Shown piece by piece: positions 1 to 8,209 of a stretch of 36,918 bases of DNA. The first letter of the stretch is position 1; each line of letters opens with the position of its first letter. The notes under the pieces are model-generated. The model saw nothing but the letters and a program-made list of their open reading frames with translations, did not search any database and had not been told where the DNA came from. The position numbers and the translations under genes are program-made. This DNA comes from Bacteroidetes bacterium OLB12 (lineage in GTDB: Bacteria > Bacteroidota > Bacteroidia > Cytophagales > Cyclobacteriaceae): the NCBI GenBank assembly GCA_001567185.1, contig LNFR01000111.1, positions 1 to 36,918 of the forward strand, written 5' to 3'.

Positions 1-26
1 AAAACAGAAACAAATAAATGTGCCTT

Positions 27-49
27 CCGTTAATTGCTTCAATTAACGG
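27..49 (+). promoter_or_regulatory. Perfect inverted repeat just upstream of padR-1, likely operator
   Basis: Arms CCGTTAATTG and CAATTAACGG pair perfectly across a 3-base loop and end 6 bases before the PadR start codon. PadR proteins commonly repress their own operon, so an autoregulatory operator is the simplest reading; no T-run follows, so it is not a normal terminator. The core GTTAAT...ATTAAC also forms the outer arms of the dyad before the second padR gene (16729-16772). Confidence 0.5.
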
Positions 50-55
50 CATTAA

Positions 56-382
56 ATGAAAACTTACCTGGGAGAACTGGAAGAACTGGTATTACTCACC
101 ATTGCGGCTTTGGGCAAGGAAGCTTATGGAGTATCGATTCAGCAAGACTTAGAAGCACGGTGTAACCGAAGCATCAGCATTGGGGCGTTGCATTCTACCA
201 TTACCCGATTGGAGGAAAAGGGATTTTTGAAATCGTGGCTGGGAGGCGCCACGCAAGAGCGTGGAGGCCGAAGCAAACGGTTTTATGAGATAACACAAGC
301 CGGCAAAAAGGCTGTGGCCGAAGCAAAGAGTGTGCGCGATGAATTGTGGAGCCTTTCAAGCATTAAACTTTCGGTAAAATGA
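56..382 (+). CDS. PadR family transcriptional regulator
   Basis: A 108-residue single-domain winged-helix protein. The recognisable PadR features are the opening LGELEELVLLTIAALGKEAY, the stretch ISIGALHSTITRLEEKGFL (recognition helix and start of the wing) and the GGRSKRFYEITQAGKKA wing. PadR proteins are dimeric DNA-binding repressors, often of transporter genes. Its stop overlaps the start of the downstream permease by four bases (ATGA), so the two are co-transcribed and probably co-translated. In Bacteroidota such PadR genes usually precede FtsX-type permeases, as here and again at 16790. A perfect inverted repeat at 27-49 is the likely operator. The signal the protein senses cannot be told from the sequence. 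Confidence 0.9.
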   Translation: MKTYLGELEELVLLTIAALGKEAYGVSIQQDLEARCNRSISIGALHSTITRLEEKGFLKSWLGGATQERGGRSKRFYEITQAGKKAVAEAKSVRDELWSLSSIKLSVK

Positions 383-2971
383 ATAACCCTCCCAAACTGG
401 CGCGTAAAATCCTGGAGTGGTTTGCCGGAGCCGCATTTGTAGAAGACCTGTTGGGCGATCTGGATGAATTGTTCTTCATTCACCTCAAAACAAAATCAAC
501 GATTGTAGCTAAGCTGCTTTACTGGCGCGGGGTATTATCCCTGCTGTTTTCGTATGCGCTCAAAAAGCGAAAAGAAAAGGCAACAGCCAGCCCGTATTCC
601 AACACAATATCTCTTGGCTTGCTTCAAAACTATTTTAAAGTAGCCGTTCGCAGTTTATATCAGCACAAATATTTTTCTATACTAAACGCTTTTGGATTGG
701 CCGTGGGCATGTCGGTAAGTTTGTTGCTGCTTTCGCTGATCAGTTATGTACAAACCTATGACGATTTCCATACAAACCGCGAAAACATCTATACAATTAT
801 CAGCGAACGAACGGAGGGCGTTGAACAAGCATCCTGGGCATCAGCACCTCATGTGTTAACGGATAAACTAAAAGAAAACCCGGGTGTGAAGGAGGTAGTG
901 CAAATCAATTCCGCCTTTCGGGAAGAAGTCAAATTGCCACAAGGGTTAATACCTCTGCGCGGCTATTATGTGGAACCAAATTTTCTGGAGGTGTTTACCT
1001 ATGAAATAACACAAGGCAACGCCCGCCTTGCTTTGTCACAGCCGCAGCATATCATTATTACAGAATCGGCCGCACGCAAGATTTTTAATTCTACCAATGT
1101 GCTGGGCAAAGTGTTGGAACTTGCCAATGGCGATTTAATGGAGGTAGGCGCTGTAATGAAAGATCATCCCATTAATTCGCACTTTAGTTTTGAGTTGCTG
1201 GTTTCATTCGCTTCGTTGCCACCGGCACAAACTTCTTTGTCCGATCAATGGATGCATTTTGACTTTCAGTATGTGTATGTGTTGTTGCGCGATCGGCCAA
1301 CTATTACGGAGTTTCAAACGTATCTCGATAAAATCTCGGCAGAAAATTATAAAGACCTTCCGGTTAAAGTTGCCTTTGAAGCACAACACCTCAACGATAT
1401 TGCGCTGGGTCCGGATTTGCGCAGGGCAATTGGTCCCAAATGGGAGGCTTCGGGGATAATAGTTTTTGCAATTATTGCTGCGATGATTTTATTGCCGGCA
1501 TGTTTTAACTACACCAATATTTCCATAGCACGGGCGCTGAAGCGCGCAAAAGAAATAGGCTTGCGTAAAACGTTGGGAGGAGTAAGGCATCAAATCTTCT
1601 TTCAGTTTATTACAGAAACAGTTGTTATTACTTTCGTGGCCTTTTTAGGAGCGCTGCTGTTGTTTTACTTTACACGAAGCGAGTTTCAAAAAATGCTGGT
1701 GGCATCCAACGCGCTTGATTTAAGCCTAACCGTACGCATGGCAACTTACTTCCTTTTGTTTGCCCTGGGCACAGGATTAATAGCGGGTCTTTTTCCTGCT
1801 CTTTTCTTTGGTCGTCTGAATCCAATACAGGCTTTGAAGAATAAAGCACATAAAGGAGCATCCGCCATGCGGGTAAGAAAAGTGCTGACGGTATTTCAGT
1901 TTGTATTGTCTTTTGGATTTATCCTTACGCTGGTCGTGTTTAGCAAACAGTATCGGTATTCGCTCAACTTCAATTTTGGATTTACAAAAGAAAATATTGT
2001 TAACGTAACCTTGCAAGGCACCCAGGCGCAACAGGTAAAGAATGAATTTTCAAAACTAGCCTCTGTGCAGGCAATGGCCATGTCATCGCAGGTAATGGGT
2101 TTGGGTTATAACAATACATGGATTAAGGATTTAGCGGGGGATTCTACGGAAGTGGCCCAGATGTTTGTGGATGGCAATTATATTCCCCTGTTTGGGTTAA
2201 CGCTGCTGGCCGGAACAAACTTTCCGGAAGAAACGGCAACAACTGAAAAGTTTATAATTGTAAACGAAGAGTTTGTGAAAAGCGATGGGGTTGCTGTTGC
2301 AGACGCAATTGGAAAAACCTACCGGGTTGAGGACCAGGACTTACAAGTGATTGGGGTTGTAAAAAACTTTCACTTTGCACCATTGCGCTACCCGATTAAG
2401 AAATTTTTTCTTTCGCAGCAATCCGGCAAAATTTTCATACGCACACCTGAAAGTAAACACCGCAGATGCCTATGCTATGTTTACTGATTTTGAAAGTCAA
2501 TGGAAGAAACTAAATCCGGAACAAAAACTTGTAGCCAGTTTTTTTGAAGACGACTTAAATGAAGGATATTCCAACTACGTTGTGCTTTTAAAGATTACCG
2601 GGTTTCTCGGCTTGCTTGCATTAACCATATCCGCTTTAGGTTTGTTGGGGATGGTGGTTTATACAACGGAAACGAAAGTGAAGGAAATAGGTATTCGCAA
2701 AGTGTTTGGCGCCTCTGTGTTGAATTTGAATTTCCAACTCTCAAAAGAATATCTAAAGCTGATTGTTTGGGCTGTTGGTATTGGGGCACCCGTTACCGCT
2801 TACCTGATTTATTTGGTTTTGCCGCGCATCCAATACTACAGTACTACGGTTTCGGTTTGGGATGTGGTGATCAGCACCACCATCTTGTTGGGATTAGGAA
2901 TGCTTACGGTATGGTCGCAAACTAATAGAGCCGCATTGTCTAATCCTGCTGATACGTTGCGGTCGGAGTAA
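379..2971 (+). CDS. FtsX/MacB-type ABC transporter permease with N-terminal prefix domain (one frameshift)
   Basis: The open frame from 379 breaks near 2445-2447 and continues in the next frame to 2971. Removing one base, for example one C of the CC at 2446-2447, joins IFIRT to LKVNTADAYAMF and gives an 863-residue protein. Order of parts: a short prefix region (about residues 1-75, LARKILEWFAGAAFVEDLLGD), a first membrane segment near residue 100, a periplasmic MacB-like core, a three-helix FtsX block with the signature AKEIGLRKTLGG, a second core, and a second FtsX block with VKEIGIRKVFGAS. The prefix region is typical of permeases paired with PadR genes. No ATPase gene lies nearby, so the ATP-binding partner, if any, is elsewhere. 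The frameshift is probably a sequence error, since both halves stay well conserved. Confidence 0.85.
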
Positions 2972-2975
2972 AAAA

Positions 2976-3028
2976 CCTGCGGACCACAACAAGACCATTT
3001 TTAATGGCCGCTGTTGTAGTACCGCAGG
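2976..3028 (-). terminator. Long hairpin terminator between convergent genes
   Basis: CCTGCGG at 2976 pairs with CCGCAGG ending at 3028, and ACCACAACA pairs with TGTTGTAGT with one bulge and one wobble; an inner GACCATT/AATGGCC stem closes the loop. On the minus strand the hairpin is followed by a run of six T (2970-2975), so it should stop transcription of the gene at 3038-3940. It lies between two convergent genes and may also act on the permease transcript. Confidence 0.7.
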
Positions 3029-3037
3029 AACAAGCTT

Positions 3038-3940
3038 TTAGAATTTATGAATGATATAGGTAAAGCCCCCAGTGATAAATAAACCTTCCAGAGGGCGTAC
3101 CCCTGTTTCCAATGTGAAGAAACTGTTGCCGAAGAAAGGAATTTTGCGATTAAAGTTCTGTGCGCGCGTAAACGGATTACGGTACCACTTAAAACCAATA
3201 CGACCACCGAGCATACCTTTAAGTTCTTTTCTAGCTCCAGGTCCGAGTCCAAATGTGTCTTCTTCCAATTCAACGTTTACCGGAAGAATCATCGCATCTG
3301 CATAAAACATAAAAATACTGCCGGCACCAAAATCGGTTTTGTTACCATTGCGGTTACGCTGCATGCTGAAGAAGTATTGGCGCTCACGACCCAAGCCAAT
3401 ATAAACACCTTTATGGAAGACATTTGTAACAAAGTAGTCGGTTGTGGTTTCGCTGGTATCATCAAACGCTGAGTTTCGCAGGTAAATACCACCGCGCAGG
3501 TAATTGCTTTTGCGAACGTTGCCACTAATATTCACATACTTGGTGGTAGCCGTGCGTGTATTTGACGCAAAGTTGTCTTCTTCTTTATATCCAAGAATTA
3601 CTTTCACATCGGTGGGCGCCTCCGTGCTTTGCAATGGGAACAAAATGCCTGCATCGGCCATAAATGCGAAGCCATCTCTTTCAAATCGCAACAATGGCAT
3701 GCGCACGAGCCCCTCCATTTTTATTTTTTCGGTAAGGGGATACCGGGCATTTACGCCTACTGCAAATAACATCGAACCGCTAATGTTTTTAAAGCCGGCA
3801 TCCACACCATACAATTCAACGCCAACATGGCCCTTAATAGCTGAAGCAGGATCATCGCTGGTTTTCACATAGGTTTCTTGTGCTGATGCAGAAATTACAG
3901 TAAGTACAAATGCAAGAGCAGCTATTAACTTATTTTTCAT
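3038..3940 (-). CDS. Secreted, probably outer-membrane beta-barrel protein of unknown function
   Basis: A 300-residue protein with a clear signal peptide (MKNKLIAALAFVLTVISASA, cleavage before QE). The rest has repeated short amphipathic stretches with alternating aromatic residues (VGVELYGVDAGF, YIGLGRERQYFFSMQ, MFYADAMILPVNVEL) and ends FITGGFTYIIHKF, as in barrels that end in an aromatic residue. I do not recognise a named family. The downstream hairpin at 2976-3028 ends the transcript. The gene at 3992-4900 lies just upstream on the same strand with a gap of about 50 bases, so the two may form a small operon. The function cannot be inferred; a small porin or an outer-membrane structural protein are possibilities. 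Confidence 0.65.
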   Translation of the reverse strand: MKNKLIAALAFVLTVISASAQETYVKTSDDPASAIKGHVGVELYGVDAGFKNISGSMLFAVGVNARYPLTEKIKMEGLVRMPLLRFERDGFAFMADAGILFPLQSTEAPTDVKVILGYKEEDNFASNTRTATTKYVNISGNVRKSNYLRGGIYLRNSAFDDTSETTTDYFVTNVFHKGVYIGLGRERQYFFSMQRNRNGNKTDFGAGSIFMFYADAMILPVNVELEEDTFGLGPGARKELKGMLGGRIGFKWYRNPFTRAQNFNRKIPFFGNSFFTLETGVRPLEGLFITGGFTYIIHKF

Positions 3941-3991
3941 TTATGTCTGGTTTTTGAAGGTAGCAATTAAGACCAAGGAGGCCGATTGCTT

Positions 3992-4900
3992 TTATTTTCC
4001 TTCTTCTATCATGGTTTTAATAAATGTGGAGCTAACTCCACTAAGGATACCTTTTATTTCGGCCAGGTATTCGGGTTGCGATGCTTCTACTACGTAGGCA
4101 CTTTTTACAGCCCCAAAAATTGTTGTGGAAGAGGAGGTTTCGTTAATACCGGATTTTGCCCATGTACCATTGCCATACATGTGGTCGCCCGGAAATACCC
4201 ACATGCCACCATTGGCATTGCTCCACATCATTATGGCGCCCGCATCAATTACAGGTGTGCCTTCAATGTGCGCACCGCCTAAACGAGAGCCATCAAACAC
4301 CATAAAATTTACATTGAGTGAAATGGAGATAGCATGTGCATTAATAGCTTTGCAAAACTTATTGTACCAAATGCCCGCGGTGGTTTTGGTGTTGCGCACA
4401 GCAAACTTGCCCAATGGCCGGATACCTACTACCTCGTTGTTTAATTCCTTGAAGGCGGTTAAGGTTTCGTCTATGTAATTTACAAACAGGGCACCATCTT
4501 TACCTATGTCTTCCGCAAGAAAACTGTTCTTAGCAACTTCTTCTTCTGAAAGCACCTCGTAACCTTCGGCCTTTAATTGTTCAATGGCTTGTTGATACAG
4601 TTCGGTTACCAGCTGTTGGTAAGCTTTGGAATCCAGACCGCTAAGGCCTACCGTCATTTTTGCGAAGTTGGTGCTACCAGTTTGTTTGCCCACAGCTGTT
4701 ACAACCTGGTTTACTACAAAATCAGCAATAAAAACACGTTTAAGTTTTCCAATGTCTTTCTTGCCTCCGCCATTTTTATATGAAAAGGTTTTAGAGAAAT
4801 CATACGTTGCCCAGTTGGTTGGGGCCTGAACTTTTTTCTTTTGTGCGAAGCACATTACACTAATTGATGCTAGTGAGAGCAAAGTGATGAGTTTTTTCAT
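3992..4900 (-). CDS. Secreted protein of unknown function
   Basis: I chose the start at 4900 rather than the longer open frame from 5062, because it gives a typical signal peptide (MKKLITLLSLASISVMCFAQ), and the upstream extension looks non-coding. The mature part of about 280 residues has no cysteine-rich or repeat pattern. It contains KLKRVFIADFVVNQVV near the start, KAEGYEVLSEEEVAKN near the middle and a glycine/tryptophan-rich stretch (MWSNANGGMWVFPGDHMYG) near residue 235. The alternation of FIADF, YEVL and SISLNVNF segments suggests an alpha/beta fold exported to the periplasm or surface. I do not recognise the family. It lies directly upstream of the barrel-like gene at 3038-3940, on the same strand. 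Confidence 0.65.
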   Translation of the reverse strand: MKKLITLLSLASISVMCFAQKKKVQAPTNWATYDFSKTFSYKNGGGKKDIGKLKRVFIADFVVNQVVTAVGKQTGSTNFAKMTVGLSGLDSKAYQQLVTELYQQAIEQLKAEGYEVLSEEEVAKNSFLAEDIGKDGALFVNYIDETLTAFKELNNEVVGIRPLGKFAVRNTKTTAGIWYNKFCKAINAHAISISLNVNFMVFDGSRLGGAHIEGTPVIDAGAIMMWSNANGGMWVFPGDHMYGNGTWAKSGINETSSSTTIFGAVKSAYVVEASQPEYLAEIKGILSGVSSTFIKTMIEEGK

Positions 4901-5081
4901 AGGCTTGTTTTTATGAATAAAAACAAAACTATGTGCTTGCGCTTTGGCAGAATATACCCAACAAATGGCATTTTGATATACCCACTGGCACGGATGCCGA
5001 AGGGGAACGATTTTGTTTGGGTGCGACAGTTTCAAAAAATTGAAATTGAGGGTTAACTTCACCCACTAAACAGGCAAAACT

Positions 5082-5492
5082 ATGAAACGAACAGCCACCG
5101 CTAACTGGAAAGGAACTGGCAAAGAAGGAAAAGGCGTTGTATCAACCGCCAGCACCGTATTGAACAAGAACCAGTATTCATTTAGCTCGCGTTTTGAAGA
5201 AGGCGTAGGCACTAACCCCGAAGAACTGGTGGCCGCTGCCCACAGCGGCTGCTTTGCGATGAAGCTAAGTTTTGTATTGAACGAAGCCGGCTTTACAGCC
5301 GATGATTTAACGGTAAAGTGTACAATCACGCTCGAGAATGGTGCGATCACAAACTCGCACCTGGACTTAACAGCAAAAGTACCCGGCATTACGGCCGATA
5401 AATTTCAGGCATGCGCAGCCGATGCCAAAGCCAATTGCCCGATTTCAAAATTGTTGAATACGAATATTACGATGGAGGCAAGGTTGGGGTAG
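5082..5492 (+). CDS. osmC: OsmC family peroxiredoxin (organic hydroperoxide reductase)
   Basis: A 136-residue protein of normal OsmC length. OsmC enzymes reduce organic and inorganic peroxides through a pair of cysteines. The peroxidatic cysteine is Cys57 in HSGCFAMKLS and the resolving cysteine is Cys119 in ANCPISK. Arg37 and Glu47/Glu48 fall at the positions of the conserved arginine and glutamate of E. coli OsmC. The opening MKRTATANWKGTGKEGKG is typical of the OsmC rather than the Ohr branch. It is cytoplasmic, with no signal peptide. It stands alone: the neighbour upstream is divergent, and the next gene downstream, 26 bases on, looks unrelated. Confidence 0.93.
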   Translation: MKRTATANWKGTGKEGKGVVSTASTVLNKNQYSFSSRFEEGVGTNPEELVAAAHSGCFAMKLSFVLNEAGFTADDLTVKCTITLENGAITNSHLDLTAKVPGITADKFQACAADAKANCPISKLLNTNITMEARLG

Positions 5493-5518
5493 ACATAAAC
5501 ACTTAAAATGATCTTGTT

Positions 5519-5932
5519 ATGACTGATGAAGAACTAGATGCAATAGACCCGGATATTAGAAGAATTGAGATAGAGGGTGTTCAGAATATCATAAAATATT
5601 TTGACAGAATTCATGACATCCTATCGACATTCAATAATATATTAATAGGTTGTTTTTTTGCATTGGCTAATTTTGCAAACCAGTTACCAAAGTGGACAGT
5701 GTTAATTCCGATATTTAACTTAGCTATTCTATTAATAGTTGAATATAGAATGATGGAAAAGAGTAGGTTCGAGGCGAATATTAGAAATAAGAATAAGCAG
5801 GAAATAGTTGCGCACGGGCTCAGTATTAAAAGGACGAATTTGTATTCACTTTTGATAATAGTCTCAACTGCCATGGTAACTCTTTCATTTCTTTACGCCT
5901 TACTCTTTGTAAATGTATCAAAACCAACCTAA
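5519..5932 (+). CDS. Small membrane protein of unknown function
   Basis: A 137-residue protein with three predicted membrane segments: about residues 39-54 (LSTFNNILIGCFFALA), 60-75 (VLIPIFNLAILLIVEY) and 108-130 (YSLLIIVSTAMVTLSFLYALLFV). The N-terminus is acidic (MTDEELDAIDPDIRRIEIEG) and a charged loop (MEKSRFEANIRNKNKQ) separates helices 2 and 3. I recognise no family. The coding sequence is clearly more AT-rich than its neighbours, and degraded coding-like sequence plus a repeat element follow it, so it may have been acquired by transfer. It starts 26 bases after osmC and could be read from the same transcript. Confidence 0.55.
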   Translation: MTDEELDAIDPDIRRIEIEGVQNIIKYFDRIHDILSTFNNILIGCFFALANFANQLPKWTVLIPIFNLAILLIVEYRMMEKSRFEANIRNKNKQEIVAHGLSIKRTNLYSLLIIVSTAMVTLSFLYALLFVNVSKPT

Positions 5933-6162
5933 TCAAAACCAAATATGAAAATAGCATGTTACACAGTTATTGGAGCCCTTGTCTTGAGCGACTACTGAAG
6001 AGGAATAACCAGACATTGGAACCAATTAAATAGAGATTTATCTGCCTGAATAATACTCAACTTATATTGACAGAAATAAGCTATCCAAACCGGATGTAAA
6101 TGGTCCGGATGTTAAAAAAGATCATCACCACAAGCCTGTATTTATTCCCTGAATATTAAAGA
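5933..6162 (+). other. Gene-free stretch with possible broken ORF remnants
   Basis: No intact gene is seen. ATGAAAATAGCATGTTAC at 5945 opens a hydrophobic start (MKIACYTVIGALVL) that stops after 17 codons. In another frame, starting near 6053, there is a tail that reads DRNKLSKPDVNGPDVKK and ends with a His-rich HHHKPVFIP and a stop near 6150. They may be the two ends of one small exported protein broken by indels, but this is a guess. Confidence 0.25.
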
Positions 6163-6296
6163 CAAGAAACGGTCTCAAAAGTCGTTCTGTCATCGCGGAT
6201 TTATTCCGTGATCTCGATTCTTCTGCACTCAATGAGATTCCGGCACAAGGCCGGAATGACCTACGCACTTATTTCGACTTTTGAGACCGTCTCTTG
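6163..6296. repeat. Palindromic repeat element A (134 bp, branched inverted repeats)
   Basis: Terminal inverted repeats of 22 bases (6163-6184 and 6275-6296) match except at one position. Inside, GTCAT (6189-6193) pairs with ATGAC (6256-6260), and two hairpins sit in the middle: ATCGCGGA/TCCGTGAT (6192-6212, loop TTTAT) and ATTCCGGC/GCCGGAAT (6237-6257). The same layout and length occur at 36577-36711. The element ends eight bases downstream of the corrected stop of the acyl-CoA dehydrogenase gene, so it may also act as its terminator. No transposase is present; it resembles a MITE or a REP/BIME-type repeat. Confidence 0.75.
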
Positions 6297-6304
6297 CGGC
6301 AAGA

Positions 6305-8106
6305 TCAAAACGGATACTCGCCCTTTTCAATCAACACCTTTGCCACTTTACGCCTTGCATTTTTCAAATTGTAGGGCTCAACTTTTGTAAACCGCTTCAA
6401 GCCCATCAGCATCAGGCGCTGTTCATCGCCTTCGGCAATGAAGTAATCGCGCTCTTGCCTGCAGCGGCAGCTTTCTCAATAGCATGATGTAAATAAATCA
6501 ACGCCATTTCTTTTTCGGCTTCACAGGCTTGTTCGCCCCGCAGGCTGATTAACTTTTCTACGCGCAGCAATACCGACTCGGCCGCATACCCCTCAATCAG
6601 CATATCGGCCAGGTTCATTAAAATCTCCTGCTCTTCCGATAGTTTCATCATAAACTTCTGTACGGCAGCACCACTCACCATCAGTCCGGCTTTTTTCAGA
6701 TTACGTAATGCCTTCTTCTCCTTTGCAAACAAGGTAGTGTCATCATCGCTGCCAAAATCGGGTATCGACATCAATTCTTTTTGAACAGCCATCGCGGGGT
6801 TCATCAAATCCAAATGACCTTTCATGGCCCGCTTCAACAACATATCGATGGTAAGCAAGCGGTTGATTTCGTTGGTGCCTTCAAAGATGCGGTTGATGCG
6901 CGCATCGCGGTAAGCGCGATCCATCGGGCCCTCGGCCGAGAAGCCCATGCCACCATAAATCTGCACGCCTTCGTCCACGCTGTAATCCAGTACTTCCGAA
7001 CCATGCACTTTTAAGATGGCACATTCAATGGCAAATTCTTCCAGGGATTTAAGTCGCGCCTGGGCCGAATCCATACCGGCAGCGATGAAGGCGTTGTAGG
7101 CATCTTCAATATTCTGGCTGGCACGATAGTGCGCAGATTCTGAAGCAAAGATGTGGGTGGCTACATCGGCCATCTTATGTTGAATGGCTCCAAACGTTGC
7201 CAGTGGCACGCCAAACTGTTTGCGCTCTTTCGAATAGTTAATGGCTTTGCTTAACGTGGCTTTTGATCCGCCTACAGCAGCAATGCCAAGTTTAATTCGC
7301 CCAATGTTCAAAATGTTTACCGCAATCTTGAAACCATTCTCGCGTTCGCTCAGTAAATTTTCAACGGGTACTTTGCAATCGTTAAAGAAAATCTGACGGG
7401 TGGATGAGCCTTTAATACCCATTTTCTTTTCTTCTTCATTCATGGTGATGCCGCCAAACGCTTTTTCAACAATGAAGGCGCTGAGGTTTTTATCGTTATC
7501 GATTTTTGCAAACACGACATAGACATCCGCAAAGCCGCCATTCGTAATCCACATCTTCTGACCGTTGATGACATAGTGTTTCTTATCAGCCGAGAGTACG
7601 GCTTTTGTTTTGCCGGAGTTGGCATCGCTGCCGGAATCAGGTTCTGTTAAACAATAGGCCGCTTTCCACTCGCCCGAAGCAAGTTTGGGAATGTATTTTT
7701 TCTTCTGGGCTTCATTGCCATAATACAGAATGGGCAAGGTGCCAATACCTGTGTGTGCCGAGATAGCTACCGCAAAAGAATGACCGGCACCCAACACTTC
7801 GGCCACCAGCATGGTGGTGTTAAAGTCCATACCAAAGCCACCAAGTTCTTGCGGCACCGAGGTACCGAGTAAACCCAGTTCACCGGCTTTGTCCAGCAAT
7901 TGGGGCATTAATGCCGGATTCTTCATCGAATCAATTTCATCTAACCTTGGATGAATCTCCTGCTTTAAAAAATCCTTGCACGTTTGTGCAATCATCTTTT
8001 GTTCTTCCGTAAAATCTTCGGGAATGAAGACTTCATGTGCCTGCGTTTCTCTGATCAGGAATTCTCCGCCCTTGATGGCGCGTTTTGTTGCTTCTGCTGT
8101 TGCCAT
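6305..8106 (-). CDS. fadE: Acyl-CoA dehydrogenase, FadE-like (C-terminal frameshift)
   Basis: This FAD-dependent enzyme makes the 2-enoyl-CoA in the first step of beta-oxidation. Visible motifs are YCLTEPDSGSD (151-161) and WITNGG (186-191) of the acyl-CoA/FAD site, and the catalytic Glu409 in RIFEGTNEI. The open frame stops at 6412, but the next frame continues with GDEQRLMLMGLKRFTKVEP and ends EKGEYPF at 6305, the usual C-terminus of this family. One missing base near 6437 (TCATTG instead of TCATTTG on the coding strand) explains the break; the repaired protein is 600 residues, close to B. subtilis FadE (594). The extended C-terminal domain beyond residue 430 marks the long form. It is the last gene of the fad cluster, after fadA, and the palindromic element A lies right behind it. 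Confidence 0.92.
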
Positions 8107-8148
8107 ATTCTGCTGTTTTTAAATCTTATATTTTAAATCGATAAAATT

Positions 8149-8209
8149 GGCAATTGACAAATGGCAGTTGACACAGTTTGTCAACTTGCTCATTGTCAAC
8201 TGTCAATTT
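8149..8209. repeat. Heptad-like inverted repeat between fadA and fadE
   Basis: The stretch is built from TTGACAA/TTGACAG-like units in both orientations: AATTGACA (8152-8159) against TGTCAATT (8201-8208), and CAGTTGACA (8165-8173) against TGTCAACTG (8194-8202). It supplies the fadA stop codon (TGA on the minus strand, 8203-8205). It could form a hairpin in the fad mRNA. Similar seven-base-period repeats with a different unit lie at 9424, 9878 and 12372. Confidence 0.6.

Noticed and set aside
379-2971. Programmed frameshift in the first permease
   Set aside because: No slippery heptamer or downstream pseudoknot is seen near 2446, and the same kind of break occurs in several unrelated genes.
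4901-5062. N-terminal extension of the secreted protein at 3992-4900
   Set aside because: The extra 54 residues would put the signal peptide inside the protein and have no protein-like pattern.
8149-8209. Repeats in the fad cluster as a CRISPR array
   Set aside because: The units are seven bases long and imperfect, in both orientations, with no regular spacers and no cas genes.
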